Notes: generated by a model not told the origin, from the sequence alone. DNA of 64,000 nt from Bacillota bacterium (GCA_040755295.1 JBFMBK010000001.1:62001-126000); one strand, 5' to 3'; shown: positions 1 to 8,832, numbered from the stretch's first letter. Numbers and translations: made by a program.

Positions 1-12
1 CTTTTTGTCATT

Positions 13-939
13 TTATTCATGTTCCGGACTTTTTACGGACAGCGAAGTGAAAAAAGGTGAGGACCCGTCCGGGAAATCCTCGTTGGTGCAGCCGATGCAC
101 GGGGTATTGGCCTTAACCGGCCAGTTCACGTGGTCCACCCACTGCCTGTACGGGCAGTCGGCTCCCGTTTTCGGGCCCATGCATCCCTTAGAAAACATGC
201 ATTCGATGTCACCGAGTTTATCGGCAAAATCCTTCTTATCGAAGTAAGAGCGGCGCTGGCAGTGCCTGTGCACCGTAAACCCGTAGAACAACGCCGGGCG
301 GTTAAACCGGTCGAGCTCGGGCCTCCCGTACATCAGTAAATGGGCCAGGGTGCCCACAAACCAGTCGGGGTTAACCGGGCAACCGCTGACATTAATGATT
401 TTCCGGGGGAGTACCTTCGAGAGTCCGACGCTTCCGGTTATGTTCGGCCGTGCCGCGGAGGGCCCCCCGAAACTGGCGCAGGTGCCGACGGCCACTACGT
501 GTTCCGCGAGTTTCCCAAACCGCGTCACTGCTTCAAAAGCCGTGATGTACCGGTCTTGGGTTCTGGCGACGGCGCAATAAAGGCCGTCGTCTTTAACGGG
601 TATGGCCCCTTCGACCACAAGGGTGAACGGACCGTACTGCATCGCGGCGGCCCGTTCAAGGACGGCGAGCGCCTTCGTGCCCTGGGCGGCCATGAAGGTG
701 TTACTGTATAAAAGATCGATCATTTCGGCAAAAACACGGCCCAAATAAGGAAAAGTGGTGTTCATGAAGGAGATGTTGTTGTCACCGCTGTCATTGGTCT
801 CTATCCAGACAACGGAAAGCTTTGGGGTGTTATGCTTTGCCCGGTGGGTTTTAACCGCGGATAATAGCTTTTCGGTCAGCGCATGATTGTCGCGGGAAGA
901 TAACTTACGGCAGACGGCGGCAAACTTTTCTCTGGTCAA
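13..939 (-). CDS. NiFe-hydrogenase small subunit-like protein, proximal cluster motif lost
   Basis: The small subunit of NiFe hydrogenases carries the Fe-S clusters that pass electrons from the NiFe site. Visible ligands (308 aa): distal cluster H224, C227, C247, C253; medial cluster C262, C281, C284; proximal cluster C154 (VGTCASFGG) and C187 (SGCPVNP). The N-terminal CxxC that supplies the other two proximal ligands is replaced by DSGDNN (residues 50-55). There is no Tat signal, so it is probably cytoplasmic. The start is TTG with CGAGG upstream. A large subunit would lie left of the window, if present. The family is clear; activity as a normal hydrogenase subunit is doubtful. Confidence 0.85.
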   Translation of the reverse strand: MTREKFAAVCRKLSSRDNHALTEKLLSAVKTHRAKHNTPKLSVVWIETNDSGDNNISFMNTTFPYLGRVFAEMIDLLYSNTFMAAQGTKALAVLERAAAMQYGPFTLVVEGAIPVKDDGLYCAVARTQDRYITAFEAVTRFGKLAEHVVAVGTCASFGGPSAARPNITGSVGLSKVLPRKIINVSGCPVNPDWFVGTLAHLLMYGRPELDRFNRPALFYGFTVHRHCQRRSYFDKKDFADKLGDIECMFSKGCMGPKTGADCPYRQWVDHVNWPVKANTPCIGCTNEDFPDGSSPFFTSLSVKSPEHE

Positions 940-960
940 TACAAAAACCTCGTTTTTGTA
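940..960. promoter_or_regulatory. Perfect palindrome at the hydrogenase-like start
   Basis: Nine-base perfect inverted repeat (TACAAAAAC, loop CTC, GTTTTTGTA) ending one base before the TTG start of the hydrogenase-like gene and covering its ribosome binding site. It could be an operator or a hairpin masking the start. It has no U-tract, so it is a poor terminator for motB. Confidence 0.45.
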
Positions 961-992
961 TCAACTTATGCCTTTGCCTGCTCGGGTATGAT

Positions 993-1793
993 TTAGGGCA
1001 CGACCTTGGGCGCTTTATAGAACAATTCGGGCGGCACGGCCGGTTCGACCTCCTTATAGCGTGAGCGCAGGACCACGAAGTCCACCCGGCGGTTTTGCTG
1101 CCGGTTGAGTTCGGAGTTGTTCGCGACCATAGGCCGGTACTCGCCGTACCCTGACGCGGAAAGGCGCTGCGGCGGGAAGTTGTCCGCATGGAGCAGTTCT
1201 TGCACCACGCTGGTGGCGCGGGCCGTGGAAAGCTCCCAGTTGGACGGGAAACGGGGGGTATGAATCGGAAGATCACAGGTGTGTCCCTCTATCCGGATGT
1301 AGTTGTCGGTCGTGACCAGTATCTGACCGACTTTATGTACTATCACCCGGGCCTGCGGGGTAAGGTCCGCCGAGCCCACGGGGAATAACGCGGTGTCCTG
1401 AATGCTTACCACCACGCCGCGTTCTTCGATCCTGGCGGTGACTTTGGCCGCGAGTCCCTGCTCCTTGGCGTATTTTTCGATCTGTTCCCTGATCTTCTGC
1501 AGTTGGATGTTTTCGATGGCATCTGCGTTCAGATTAATTTTAGTCTCTATGCTTTCCTGTGATACCGGCGCCCCGGAAACCACCGACGGCCCCTGTCCGG
1601 ACACGACCATGCCGGCGCTGCCGCCCAGCGCTTGGGAGAGGGACTGGGCGATGCCGGCGAATTTCTTGGCGTCAACGTTGCTGAAGGTATAAAGAACGAC
1701 AAAAAAAATCAGGAGCAGGGTAATCAAGTCGGCGTAGGTGATCAGCCACCGTTCGTGGTTGGCTTCCTTTACCTCCTTTTTACGTGCTTTCAT
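993..1793 (-). CDS. motB: Flagellar motor stator protein MotB
   Basis: MotB anchors the stator to peptidoglycan and forms the ion channel with MotA. The protein has a short basic N-terminus, one transmembrane helix (about residues 17-36) with the ion-binding Asp in TYADLITLLL (D22), and a C-terminal OmpA-like peptidoglycan-binding domain (about 130-255; motifs NWELSTARA and NRRVDFVV). The ATG at 1793 is preferred because AAGGTGAGG precedes it; a GTG at 1802 lies inside that site. It overlaps the end of motA by 14 bases, so the two are translationally coupled. It is about 266 aa, normal for the family. Confidence 0.93.
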   Translation of the reverse strand: MKARKKEVKEANHERWLITYADLITLLLIFFVVLYTFSNVDAKKFAGIAQSLSQALGGSAGMVVSGQGPSVVSGAPVSQESIETKINLNADAIENIQLQKIREQIEKYAKEQGLAAKVTARIEERGVVVSIQDTALFPVGSADLTPQARVIVHKVGQILVTTDNYIRIEGHTCDLPIHTPRFPSNWELSTARATSVVQELLHADNFPPQRLSASGYGEYRPMVANNSELNRQQNRRVDFVVLRSRYKEVEPAVPPELFYKAPKVVP

Positions 1794-2583
1794 AAACCTC
1801 ACCTTGGCCTTCTTTTTCGACCGGGGCTGTCTTCCGCTCTCCCGGTCTCAGGTACGCGGTAAGCCGTTCTCTGATAAGGATCGGGTTGTTCCCCGCCTGG
1901 AGTGCCAGGAGTCCCTCGATCATCATCTGATAGGCAACCTCTTCCTTGGCGCTGAGACCTTTCAGACGTGTGGCGATCGGGAAGTAGATCACATTGGCGC
2001 TTGACACGCCGTACAAGGTAGCGGTGAACGCCATCGCGATCGCCGGACCGAGCGCATCAGGGTTAGAAAGGCTTCCCAGCACGTGGATCAGGCCCATAAC
2101 GGTGCCGATAATGCCCATGGTCGGCGCATAACCGCCGGCCTGGTTGAAAAGCTCCTGGCCGATCTTGTGGCGCTCCTGCATCGCGTACATCTCGATCTCC
2201 ATAATGTTGTGGACCAGATCGGGATCGGTGCCGTCTACAACAAGTTGGATTCCCTTGCGCAGGAAAGCGGAGTCGATTTCCCCCAGATGGTTCTCAAGAT
2301 AAAGCAGGCCCTCCCGGCGGGCTTTCTCGGCCAGTTCAACCATCTGGTCGATAAGCGCGCGCTCGTCAACCGGTTTGGCAAAAATTATCACCTTGAAAAG
2401 CTTGGGTATGAGCATTATCTCGGCAAGTGAAAAACCGGCCATAACGGCACCGAGGGTGCCTCCGAAAACTATTATGGCCGCCGGGAGGGCGATAAGCATC
2501 CCGATGTGTCCGCCTTCCATTATAAACGCAAGAACCAGAGATGCTATGCCGAGCGTAACACCAAGGATGGTTGCCAGGTCCAT
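1780..2583 (-). CDS. motA: Flagellar motor stator protein MotA
   Basis: MotA is the integral membrane stator subunit that converts ion flow into torque on FliG. The 267-aa protein starts with a hydrophobic helix (MDLATILGVTLG), has four predicted membrane segments and a cytoplasmic loop with many charged residues (about 70-150), then the conserved Pro/Gly-rich segment GGYAPTMGIIGTVMGLI. The ATG at 2583 has an ideal GGAGG seven bases upstream; a longer frame reading to 2619 lacks such a site. It forms a two-gene operon with motB. Confidence 0.94.
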   Translation of the reverse strand: MDLATILGVTLGIASLVLAFIMEGGHIGMLIALPAAIIVFGGTLGAVMAGFSLAEIMLIPKLFKVIIFAKPVDERALIDQMVELAEKARREGLLYLENHLGEIDSAFLRKGIQLVVDGTDPDLVHNIMEIEMYAMQERHKIGQELFNQAGGYAPTMGIIGTVMGLIHVLGSLSNPDALGPAIAMAFTATLYGVSSANVIYFPIATRLKGLSAKEEVAYQMMIEGLLALQAGNNPILIRERLTAYLRPGERKTAPVEKEGQGEVYEST

Positions 2584-2621
2584 GAGCAACCTCCTTCCTG
2601 AACTTAACCCGTTCTTCATAA

Positions 2622-2650
2622 TTATCGGTACGAACCAGGGGTTTTCTTTA
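2622..2650 (-). promoter_or_regulatory. Possible sigma-28 promoter of motAB
   Basis: On the minus strand TAAA (2650-2647) is followed by ACCGATAA (2629-2622), close to the sigma-28 consensus TAAA-N15-GCCGATAA. Spacing is 17, or 16 if AAAG is used, slightly long. The motA start is about 40 bases downstream. Confidence 0.5.
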
Positions 2651-2685
2651 TGGCTGGGTGTGATATTACGAAAAAAACCTTACGA

Positions 2686-4329
2686 TTATTTCTTCAGTAA
2701 GAGCAACAGGAGGCAGAATAAAGCGCCGGTGAAGAAGACTTCGGCGGCGGGAAGAAAGTCGAAAAACCGGATGCCCTTTCCGGCAAGAAGGAAGGATCCG
2801 GTTAACAGGGTAACGGTCAAAAGACCGAGGATTAATCTATTGATGTTCGTGTCAACGCGGTCGGCAAGTCGTTTCAGGTCCGGATTCTCTTGTTTTACGC
2901 GCAGGTTGCCGCGGGAAACGTCCTCGAGGAGCGTGGTAATCTGCCCCGGTAAGCGTGTGAGGAAGTACAGGTGCGTGGGAAGCTCGGCAAGAAGGAACTG
3001 CTTTATTCCTTCGATGCTGAGACGGGAGGTAATAAATCTGCGCCCGATGGGAGAGGCTATTTCGGCGATGCTTATCTCAGGGTAAAGCCGGCGGAGTAAC
3101 CCGTCCGCGGTGGTCAGGGTTTTTACGAGGAGCGCGAGTTCGGCAGGCATGCGCAGCCGGTGACGGTACGCCACCTGCAGCATGTCGCCGAAGGCTTCGG
3201 GAAGACTGATCGCGCTGAGCGGTATTTCGTAATACTTTTGCTGCAGCATTTCGATGTCTCTTTTCAAGGCGGCGGGGTTTGTCATTTCCGAGGTTACCTG
3301 CATCTGTAGGACTACCCTGGTGACGATGCCGGCGTTTTTTTGGGTCAATCCCACCACCAGCCATCCGATTAGTTCTTTCATGCTCGGGCTCAGACGTCCC
3401 ACGATACCGAAGTCCACAAAGGCGATCCTGTTTCCCGGCAGGACATACAGGTTGCCGGGGTGCGGGTCCGCATGGAAAAAACCGTCGCCGAGCATCTGCT
3501 GCAGAAGTGTTTCCGCCAAGCGGCGGGCCAGACGCGGGCGGTCGATACCATCGGCGTCGAGGGACGCCAAATCGGAGATCTTGATTCCATTGATACGCTC
3601 CAGGACCAGGATTCCCGGCCTGGTGTATTCCCAGAAGACTCCCGGGATGATTACCGCTTCGTTGCCGGAGTGGTTCCGGCGGAAGATCTCGGCGTGCTGG
3701 GCCTCGATGGTGAAGTCGCATTCCTCGCTCAGAACCCTCCGGAACTCCGTAACCATTTCGGTAAAAGGGTAAAAACGGCCCCATGCGGTGTGCTTTTCGG
3801 CAAAACGGGCGATGTCCTTCAGTATATCGATGTCGACGGCGATTCCTTCCGTAACGCCCGGCCGGCGTACCTTAACCACGACCTCTTCCCCCGAAAGGAG
3901 CCGGGCGGCGTGTACCTGGGCGATAGAGGCGGACCCCAGCGGATCGGAGTCAAAGGAGGCAAAGACCTGCTCCAGTGGGCATCCGAATTCCCTCTCAACG
4001 GTCCGTACAATTTCCTCGCGGCTTGCGGGCGGGACGGTATCCTGAAGTTTTTCCAGCTCGCGGATGTATCCTTCCGGCAGGAGGTCGGCGCGGGTGGAAA
4101 GAAGCTGACCGAGTTTAATAAATGTGGGGCCGAGTTCCCAGAAAGCCGAACGCAAGCGGGTTGCAGGCGACTCGGCAATCGTTTGCCGGTTCCGGCGGTA
4201 GATCCGGAAAAGGCCGCCAAGGCCCAGACTGGTTGATAAATGGCCCAGACCGTGCCGCAGGGCCACGCGGGTTATCTGCCGGTATCGTTTGATATGCCGG
4301 TAGTATCGCCCGAACGAGGGTAGCATCAT
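2686..4329 (-). CDS. AarF/UbiB/ABC1-family atypical kinase
   Basis: A 547-aa member of the UbiB/AarF protein-kinase-like family, linked to isoprenoid-lipid (quinone) metabolism. Visible features: the N-terminal KxGQ-type motif (GPTFIKLGQLLSTRADLLP), the Ala-rich nucleotide loop (GSASIAQVHAA), the catalytic region FFHADPHPGNL, the metal-binding DFG (AFVDFGIVG), and two C-terminal transmembrane helices (about 490-545). ATG 4329 is chosen because GAAGGAAGG precedes it. It is transcribed toward motAB but separated by about 100 bases with its own promoter candidate, so co-transcription is uncertain. Its substrate is not shown by the sequence. Confidence 0.9.
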   Translation of the reverse strand: MMLPSFGRYYRHIKRYRQITRVALRHGLGHLSTSLGLGGLFRIYRRNRQTIAESPATRLRSAFWELGPTFIKLGQLLSTRADLLPEGYIRELEKLQDTVPPASREEIVRTVEREFGCPLEQVFASFDSDPLGSASIAQVHAARLLSGEEVVVKVRRPGVTEGIAVDIDILKDIARFAEKHTAWGRFYPFTEMVTEFRRVLSEECDFTIEAQHAEIFRRNHSGNEAVIIPGVFWEYTRPGILVLERINGIKISDLASLDADGIDRPRLARRLAETLLQQMLGDGFFHADPHPGNLYVLPGNRIAFVDFGIVGRLSPSMKELIGWLVVGLTQKNAGIVTRVVLQMQVTSEMTNPAALKRDIEMLQQKYYEIPLSAISLPEAFGDMLQVAYRHRLRMPAELALLVKTLTTADGLLRRLYPEISIAEIASPIGRRFITSRLSIEGIKQFLLAELPTHLYFLTRLPGQITTLLEDVSRGNLRVKQENPDLKRLADRVDTNINRLILGLLTVTLLTGSFLLAGKGIRFFDFLPAAEVFFTGALFCLLLLLLKK

Positions 4330-4404
4330 GTTCCTTCCTTCGCATGGCGGGCAACTAATCAGCCGCTCGGCGTTTATCTTAACCAGCACCCAAATAGACA
4401 CCAA

Positions 4405-4586
4405 ATCTCAGACATACCCCTCGATATCGGAAAACTGAGTGCTGGACGGCGAAATACAAGCCTATCCCGCCTCTCATATCGCAGCGCCCGATGAACGGGG
4501 CACCCGTAAAGTTGCTATAGTGATAGACTTTGTCCAACCGTAGCATACCATTTAAGGACATAATTTAAAATACAATGCGACGGGGT
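4405..4586. other. Gene-free spacer upstream of cheW
   Basis: Spacer between the divergent AarF and cheW genes. I see no gene. The 14-mer ACTGAGTGCTGGAC (about 4434-4447) recurs in the spacer on the other side of cheW (about 5446-5459). Confidence 0.4.
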
Positions 4587-4613
4587 TAAGTTTTTTACCA
4601 AAAAGGGCGATAT
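4587..4613 (+). promoter_or_regulatory. Sigma-28 promoter of cheW
   Basis: TAAG-N15-GGCGATAT (4587-4590 and 4606-4613) matches the SigD consensus TAAA-N15-GCCGATAT in 10 of 12 positions with ideal spacing. It lies about 120 bases before the cheW start. A TATAAT at 4623 lacks a partner -35. Confidence 0.6.
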
Positions 4614-4731
4614 TACTTAAGGTATAATTTCGGACACGCAGAGGACTATCCAGCAAGCCGCTTGCCGTATTTCAGTCCGTTTTCTGCGGTGCGGCCATGA
4701 AACTGCCCGAAAGCTCAAGGGGGGATCAACA

Positions 4732-5244
4732 GTGGCGCAAAGGCTTGAGGTTAACGGAAAAGAAGGGCAGGTTGTTGTCTTTAAGCTGGCAGGCGAGACA
4801 TACGGGGTGGATATCGCATCCGTTGCGGAAATCATCAGGATGGAAAGCATAACCCGGGTACCCCGGACGCCGGAATTCATAGAAGGAGTAATAAACCTCC
4901 GGGGGAAGGTCATTCCGGTGATCGACCTGAGAAGGCGTTTTGACCTGCCCAAAGGTGAACAGTCACGGCAGACCCGGATTATCATCGTGGAAATGGGTGA
5001 AATGGTTATCGGGATGATCGTCGACGCGGTGATTGAGGTGCTCCGGGTTTCGGAAGAGAGCATAGAGCCGCCGCCGGCGGTTATCAACGGGGTGGACGTT
5101 ATTTATCTCCGGGGTATTGCTCTTCGGGAGGAGCGGATGATTATCCTCCTTAACCTGGAGAAGATCCTTTACGCGCACGAAAAAGAGGCCTTGCAGCAAA
5201 CAGAGTTGATAGAGGTTTCTCCCGGGGAGATGCAGTCGGTTTAA
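4732..5244 (+). CDS. cheW: Chemotaxis coupling protein CheW
   Basis: CheW bridges chemoreceptors and the CheA kinase. The 170-aa protein is a single CheW domain: strand VVVFKLAGETYGVDI (about 14-28), the segment RVPRTPEFIEGVINLRGK (about 42-59), VIDLRRRF, and the C-terminal ILLNLEKIL. The start is GTG with GGGGGATC upstream. It precedes cheA and cheB on the same strand but is separated from cheA by about 400 bases, so the two may be transcribed separately. Confidence 0.94.
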   Translation: MAQRLEVNGKEGQVVVFKLAGETYGVDIASVAEIIRMESITRVPRTPEFIEGVINLRGKVIPVIDLRRRFDLPKGEQSRQTRIIIVEMGEMVIGMIVDAVIEVLRVSEESIEPPPAVINGVDVIYLRGIALREERMIILLNLEKILYAHEKEALQQTELIEVSPGEMQSV

Positions 5245-5482
5245 AGCCGGTAGTCGGCATCATTATCGGTTCGAGGGTGCCCTGAGCCTTGCCGCCGACA
5301 GCGGATGGATACTGAGAAGCAAGCTGTCTTACAGCGCTTACCGAAGGAGTCGTCCATACCCGGCACTCGGAAGGTATCTGGTTCTAATAGTACGATACCA
5401 TGACTTTAGTTCTTCGGTGTTATCTGTTAACAACTACAAATGTTGGACTGAGTGCTGGACACACCGAAGAATGAAGAATGAA
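5245..5482. other. Gene-free spacer between cheW and cheA
   Basis: No convincing gene. It contains a second copy of the 14-mer ACTGAGTGCTGGAC (about 5446-5459) and a tandem GAATGAA word array (about 5468-5489). An open stretch without a start codon runs through part of it, which I do not believe is coding. Confidence 0.4.
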
Positions 5483-5604
5483 GAATGAAAATGGGGCGAC
5501 CCGCAAGCCGGTTACTTAAAGACAGAGGAGTAACATAAACGGAACGCGGTAATGAGCAGTTCATCGCCGCGTCCTACGAATAAACGCCTATTTTCGAAGG
5601 GAGG
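5483..5604 (+). ncRNA. Candidate structured leader of cheA, shared with the leader at 45334
   Basis: This leader aligns with the one upstream of the dehydratase at 45477. Shared blocks are AAGCYGGTYACTTA, GTAACA, an AACGC that opens a hairpin, and ATTTTCGAAGG directly before the start. In this copy GGAACGCGG pairs with CCGCGTCC, with ATGA/TCAT inside, and GTTACT pairs with AGTAAC. Unrelated genes sharing a leader suggests a cis-regulatory RNA or a mobile spacer. I could not fit it to a c-di-GMP riboswitch consensus from memory. Confidence 0.4.
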
Positions 5605-5642
5605 CGGAGGAAATTTTTTCGGACGCTGAAGTAAGCGTATTC

Positions 5643-7724
5643 ATGGATGAGCTTGAGGAGAAAATACAGATCCTGAATGACAACTTCCTCCTTTTGGAAC
5701 GGGAAGGCGGAAGCCAGCAGGTTCTGCAGGAAATATTCCGGGCGGCTCACACCGTTAAAGGCTCCTCCGCTATTATGGGTTACGACGGGATGTCCCGTTT
5801 AACGCATGAAATGGAAAACCTTTTTGACCGGTTGCGCCAGGGGCGGGCTACAATTTCGGGCGAAATGATCGACGTTCTTTTCGAGGCCCTGGATGCTTTG
5901 AAATCGCTAAGGGATGAAATTACCGGCCAGGGAAAACCGGCGGACATCGAACTGGTAATAAAGAAGATTCAGCGGCTTTTGGGGGATGATGAGGACGCAA
6001 AAGATGAGGTTAAAGTAACCGGTGATCCCGCTCCGGTGCCGGGTTCCGATGCCCCGCCGCTGGGCGGATACGCTGCGGAGCTTACGGAGGCGGAGGAAGA
6101 GGTTATCCGGGCGGCCAGTTTTCGAGGATTTAACGCTTATAGTATCTATGTTACGGTTGAGCCCAGGTGCCAGATGAAATTCGTCCGCGCTTTTCTGATC
6201 TTTCGAACCCTTCAGGAACATGGGGAGATTATCAAATCAGTGCCGCCGGCCGAAGAAATCCAGGAAGGGGAATACGATACCACTTTGGAACTCGTACTTC
6301 TAAGCCGGGACAGCGCTGAGCGAATAAAACAACTGGTGCTTACCATTTCCGAGGTAATAGACGCCGCAGTGGATCCGATTATGCTTGCAGCGGTGCAGCC
6401 CCAGGCGGACGCGCCGGGCGAGATTCCGCAAAAGGAGCGGGAAGAGGAGGAAGGGTCCAAACAAAAGAGCGCTTCTGCGGAAATTAAAGGGGGCGAGGAA
6501 ACACACAAGCAGGTAAAGACGGTAAGGATCGATGTACAGAAACTCGATAGTCTGATGAACCTGGTCGGGGAACTGGTGATAGACCGCACCAGGCTTGACC
6601 GTTTTGCCGAGGTGTTCGAAGACCGTTATAACTCAAGCGATTTGACGGAGGTTTTAAGGGATATTTCCACCCACCTTGGTCAGTTGACAAACGACCTTCA
6701 GGAACAAATCATGAAGGCAAGGATGCTGCCGATCGCTCAGGTCATCAACCGCTTTCCACGGATGGTGCGCGACCTTGCGCATAAGTTGGACAAGGAAATC
6801 GATTTTGTTGTGGAAGGCAAAGAAACGGAACTTGACCGGAATGTGCTCGAACTGATCAGTGACCCGCTCATCCATCTTCTGCGGAACGCCATCGACCACG
6901 GTATTGAACCGCCGCAAGACCGCGTCGCCGCGGGGAAGCCGCACGCAGGAACAATCAAGTTAAGGGCTTTTCATCAGGAAGGCAATATCATGATCACCGT
7001 TGAGGATGACGGGCGGGGAATGGATGTGGAAAGAATCCGCGATAAAGCCGTGGAACGAGGTCTTGTGGACCGTGAGGCCGCGGAACGGCTGTCGCAGCAG
7101 GAAGTCCTGAATTTCATATTCTTACCGGGTTTTTCGCTGGCCAGACAGGTTACGGACCTTTCCGGCCGCGGTGTGGGAATGGATGTGGTGCGCGGACAGA
7201 TCGAACAGATAAACGGCCACGTTGAGATGTCGACGGTTCTAGGGCAGGGAACGAAATTCGCCATCCGACTGCCGCTTACACTCGCTATTATTCGCGCCTT
7301 GATGGTATTCGTGAGCGGGCAGATTTTTGCTTTCCCGCTGGCTAACGTTATGGAAACCATTTACGTATCAAAGGATGAGGTGCGAAAGATCGGGGATTCA
7401 GAAGTCACCGTGGTACGGGGACAGGTACTGCCGCTCGTTTCCATGGCGGGGGTTCTGGGTCTTCCGGAAGCTGACACGTCAATGATGTTTGTGGTAGTCG
7501 TCGGTTCCGGCAACCAGCGCCTGGGGGTGGTGGTGGCAAATCTTTTGGGCGAGCAGGAGATTGTGATTAAGTCGCTCGGCCGCTACCTGGGGAAGGTTCC
7601 ATGCGTTTCGGGAGCCACGATTCTGGGTGACGGTAAAGTGGCGCTGATTGTCGACGTAAGGAGCCTGATCCAGGAAATAGCGCAAAGCATTAACATAGAG
7701 GAGGCGGCACATGCCGCCTGTTAG
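5643..7724 (+). CDS. cheA: Chemotaxis histidine kinase CheA
   Basis: CheA phosphorylates CheY and CheB in response to receptors. Domains: HPt with the phospho-His in AAHTVKGSS (H36); a P2 response-regulator docking domain (about 160-250); a dimerisation helix pair (about 290-350); an HATPase domain with N-box LLRNAIDHG, G1 DDGRGMD and G2 SGRGVGMDVV; and a C-terminal CheW-like domain (about 550-685). The ATG at 5643 has no ribosome site and falls inside the first HPt helix. In-frame upstream codons (IFSDAEVSVF, from an ATT at 5613) extend the helix and sit behind GGGAGG, so true initiation may be at 5613. It overlaps cheB by 14 bases. Confidence 0.93.
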   Translation: MDELEEKIQILNDNFLLLEREGGSQQVLQEIFRAAHTVKGSSAIMGYDGMSRLTHEMENLFDRLRQGRATISGEMIDVLFEALDALKSLRDEITGQGKPADIELVIKKIQRLLGDDEDAKDEVKVTGDPAPVPGSDAPPLGGYAAELTEAEEEVIRAASFRGFNAYSIYVTVEPRCQMKFVRAFLIFRTLQEHGEIIKSVPPAEEIQEGEYDTTLELVLLSRDSAERIKQLVLTISEVIDAAVDPIMLAAVQPQADAPGEIPQKEREEEEGSKQKSASAEIKGGEETHKQVKTVRIDVQKLDSLMNLVGELVIDRTRLDRFAEVFEDRYNSSDLTEVLRDISTHLGQLTNDLQEQIMKARMLPIAQVINRFPRMVRDLAHKLDKEIDFVVEGKETELDRNVLELISDPLIHLLRNAIDHGIEPPQDRVAAGKPHAGTIKLRAFHQEGNIMITVEDDGRGMDVERIRDKAVERGLVDREAAERLSQQEVLNFIFLPGFSLARQVTDLSGRGVGMDVVRGQIEQINGHVEMSTVLGQGTKFAIRLPLTLAIIRALMVFVSGQIFAFPLANVMETIYVSKDEVRKIGDSEVTVVRGQVLPLVSMAGVLGLPEADTSMMFVVVVGSGNQRLGVVVANLLGEQEIVIKSLGRYLGKVPCVSGATILGDGKVALIVDVRSLIQEIAQSINIEEAAHAAC

Positions 7725-8772
7725 GGTTATGATGGTCGACGACTCGGCAACGATACGCCAGGTGGTCGGCCGGATGCTATGCCAGGACCCTGATATCGAG
7801 GTGATTGGAACGGCGGCGAACGGCCAGGAAGCGCTTGACCGGCTCCCGGAACTCCACCCGGATGTCGTGGTCCTTGACGTAGAAATGCCGGTACTTGACG
7901 GACTGGGTGCTTTAAGGAGGATGATGCAATCGCAGCCGGTACCGGTCGTCATGTTGAGCGTCCATACCCGAACGGGCAGCGAGGCGGCACTGGAAGCTTT
8001 GTCTCTCGGTGCGATAGATTTTGTTTCGAAGCCTGAGGAAGGCAGTAGGCTGACTACGGTAGTGGACGAATTGGCGGAAAAGGTCAAAATGGCCGCCACT
8101 GTTTCGTTGGAAAGGATTGATGCAAGGGTCGGGAGTAAACCAGGGGCAGGAACAACCTCAAGGGTTACCCGTGCAGGCTTTTCTTCAACCGGGTCGCGGC
8201 GGGAACTTGTGGTCATCGGTTGTTCAACCGGCGGCCCTGCGGCGCTGCAGGCGATCGTGCCGGGACTGCCGGCGGATCTTCCGGCGGGAATAGTGATCGT
8301 ACAGCATATACCAGCCGGTTTTACATCGAGCCTTGCCGAACACCTGGGTAAACGCTCGGCGATCACGGTTAAACATGCGGTTGACGGCGATCTGGTTCAC
8401 CCGAGCCGGGTACTTATTGCACCTGCGGGGGCTGACCTTTTGTTTCGCGGCCGGCCGGGCCGGTTGACAATCAACCTGATTCCCCGTGAGAAGCGCTCAC
8501 GCCCGGGGATCTTTCACCCTTCGGTGGACGGAGTTATGACTTCAGCCGCGCGGGTTTGCGGCCCAAGGGTTCTGGGGGTTTTGCTTACCGGTATGGGAAA
8601 GGACGGAGCGCTTGGAATGAAAGAAATCAAGAAGCATCAGGGCCGGACGATAGCGGAGGCGGAAGAAACCTGTATAGTTTTCGGAATGCCCAAAGCGGCG
8701 ATTGAAGTCGGGGCTGTAGACAAAGTAGTTCGTCTGCAGGACATAGCCCGGGAAATTATTAATGAACTCTAA
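7711..8772 (+). CDS. cheB: Chemotaxis response regulator methylesterase CheB
   Basis: CheB demethylates or deamidates chemoreceptors when phosphorylated by CheA. The 353-aa protein has an N-terminal receiver domain with acidic pair DD (10-11), phospho-acceptor D56 (VVLDVEMP) and Lys in FVSKPEEG. After a linker (about 125-160) comes the methylesterase domain with Ser in GCSTGGP, His in VQHIPAGF and Asp in GMGKDGA. The start overlaps cheA by 14 bases behind GAGGCGG, so translation is coupled. No CheR, CheC or CheD is in the window. Confidence 0.95.
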   Translation: MPPVRVMMVDDSATIRQVVGRMLCQDPDIEVIGTAANGQEALDRLPELHPDVVVLDVEMPVLDGLGALRRMMQSQPVPVVMLSVHTRTGSEAALEALSLGAIDFVSKPEEGSRLTTVVDELAEKVKMAATVSLERIDARVGSKPGAGTTSRVTRAGFSSTGSRRELVVIGCSTGGPAALQAIVPGLPADLPAGIVIVQHIPAGFTSSLAEHLGKRSAITVKHAVDGDLVHPSRVLIAPAGADLLFRGRPGRLTINLIPREKRSRPGIFHPSVDGVMTSAARVCGPRVLGVLLTGMGKDGALGMKEIKKHQGRTIAEAEETCIVFGMPKAAIEVGAVDKVVRLQDIAREIINEL

Positions 8773-8796
8773 AGTTTTCGAGTATTTGCCCGATTT
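8770..8796 (+). promoter_or_regulatory. Sigma-28 promoter of flgM
   Basis: TAAAGTTT-N11-CCCGATTT. The first half is a perfect extended -35 for FliA/SigD, and spacing is exact. The TAAA begins at the cheB stop codon, and flgM starts 36 bases after the -10. A sigma-28 promoter driving its own anti-sigma factor is the expected feedback. Confidence 0.72.
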
Positions 8797-8832
8797 TAAT
8801 AATAGAGAGACCGATGAGGGGACTGATGAGCC

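Noticed and set aside
4623-4628. Sigma-A promoter TATAAT for cheW
   Set aside because: No acceptable -35 at 16-18 bases; the sigma-28 match next to it is better.
5245-5460. A short gene in the cheW-cheA spacer
   Set aside because: The open stretch has no start codon or ribosome site and resembles no family I know.
5483-5604. c-di-GMP riboswitch assignment for the cheA leader
   Set aside because: Some blocks look faintly like class II, but conserved core positions and stems cannot be matched from memory; kept as an unassigned leader.
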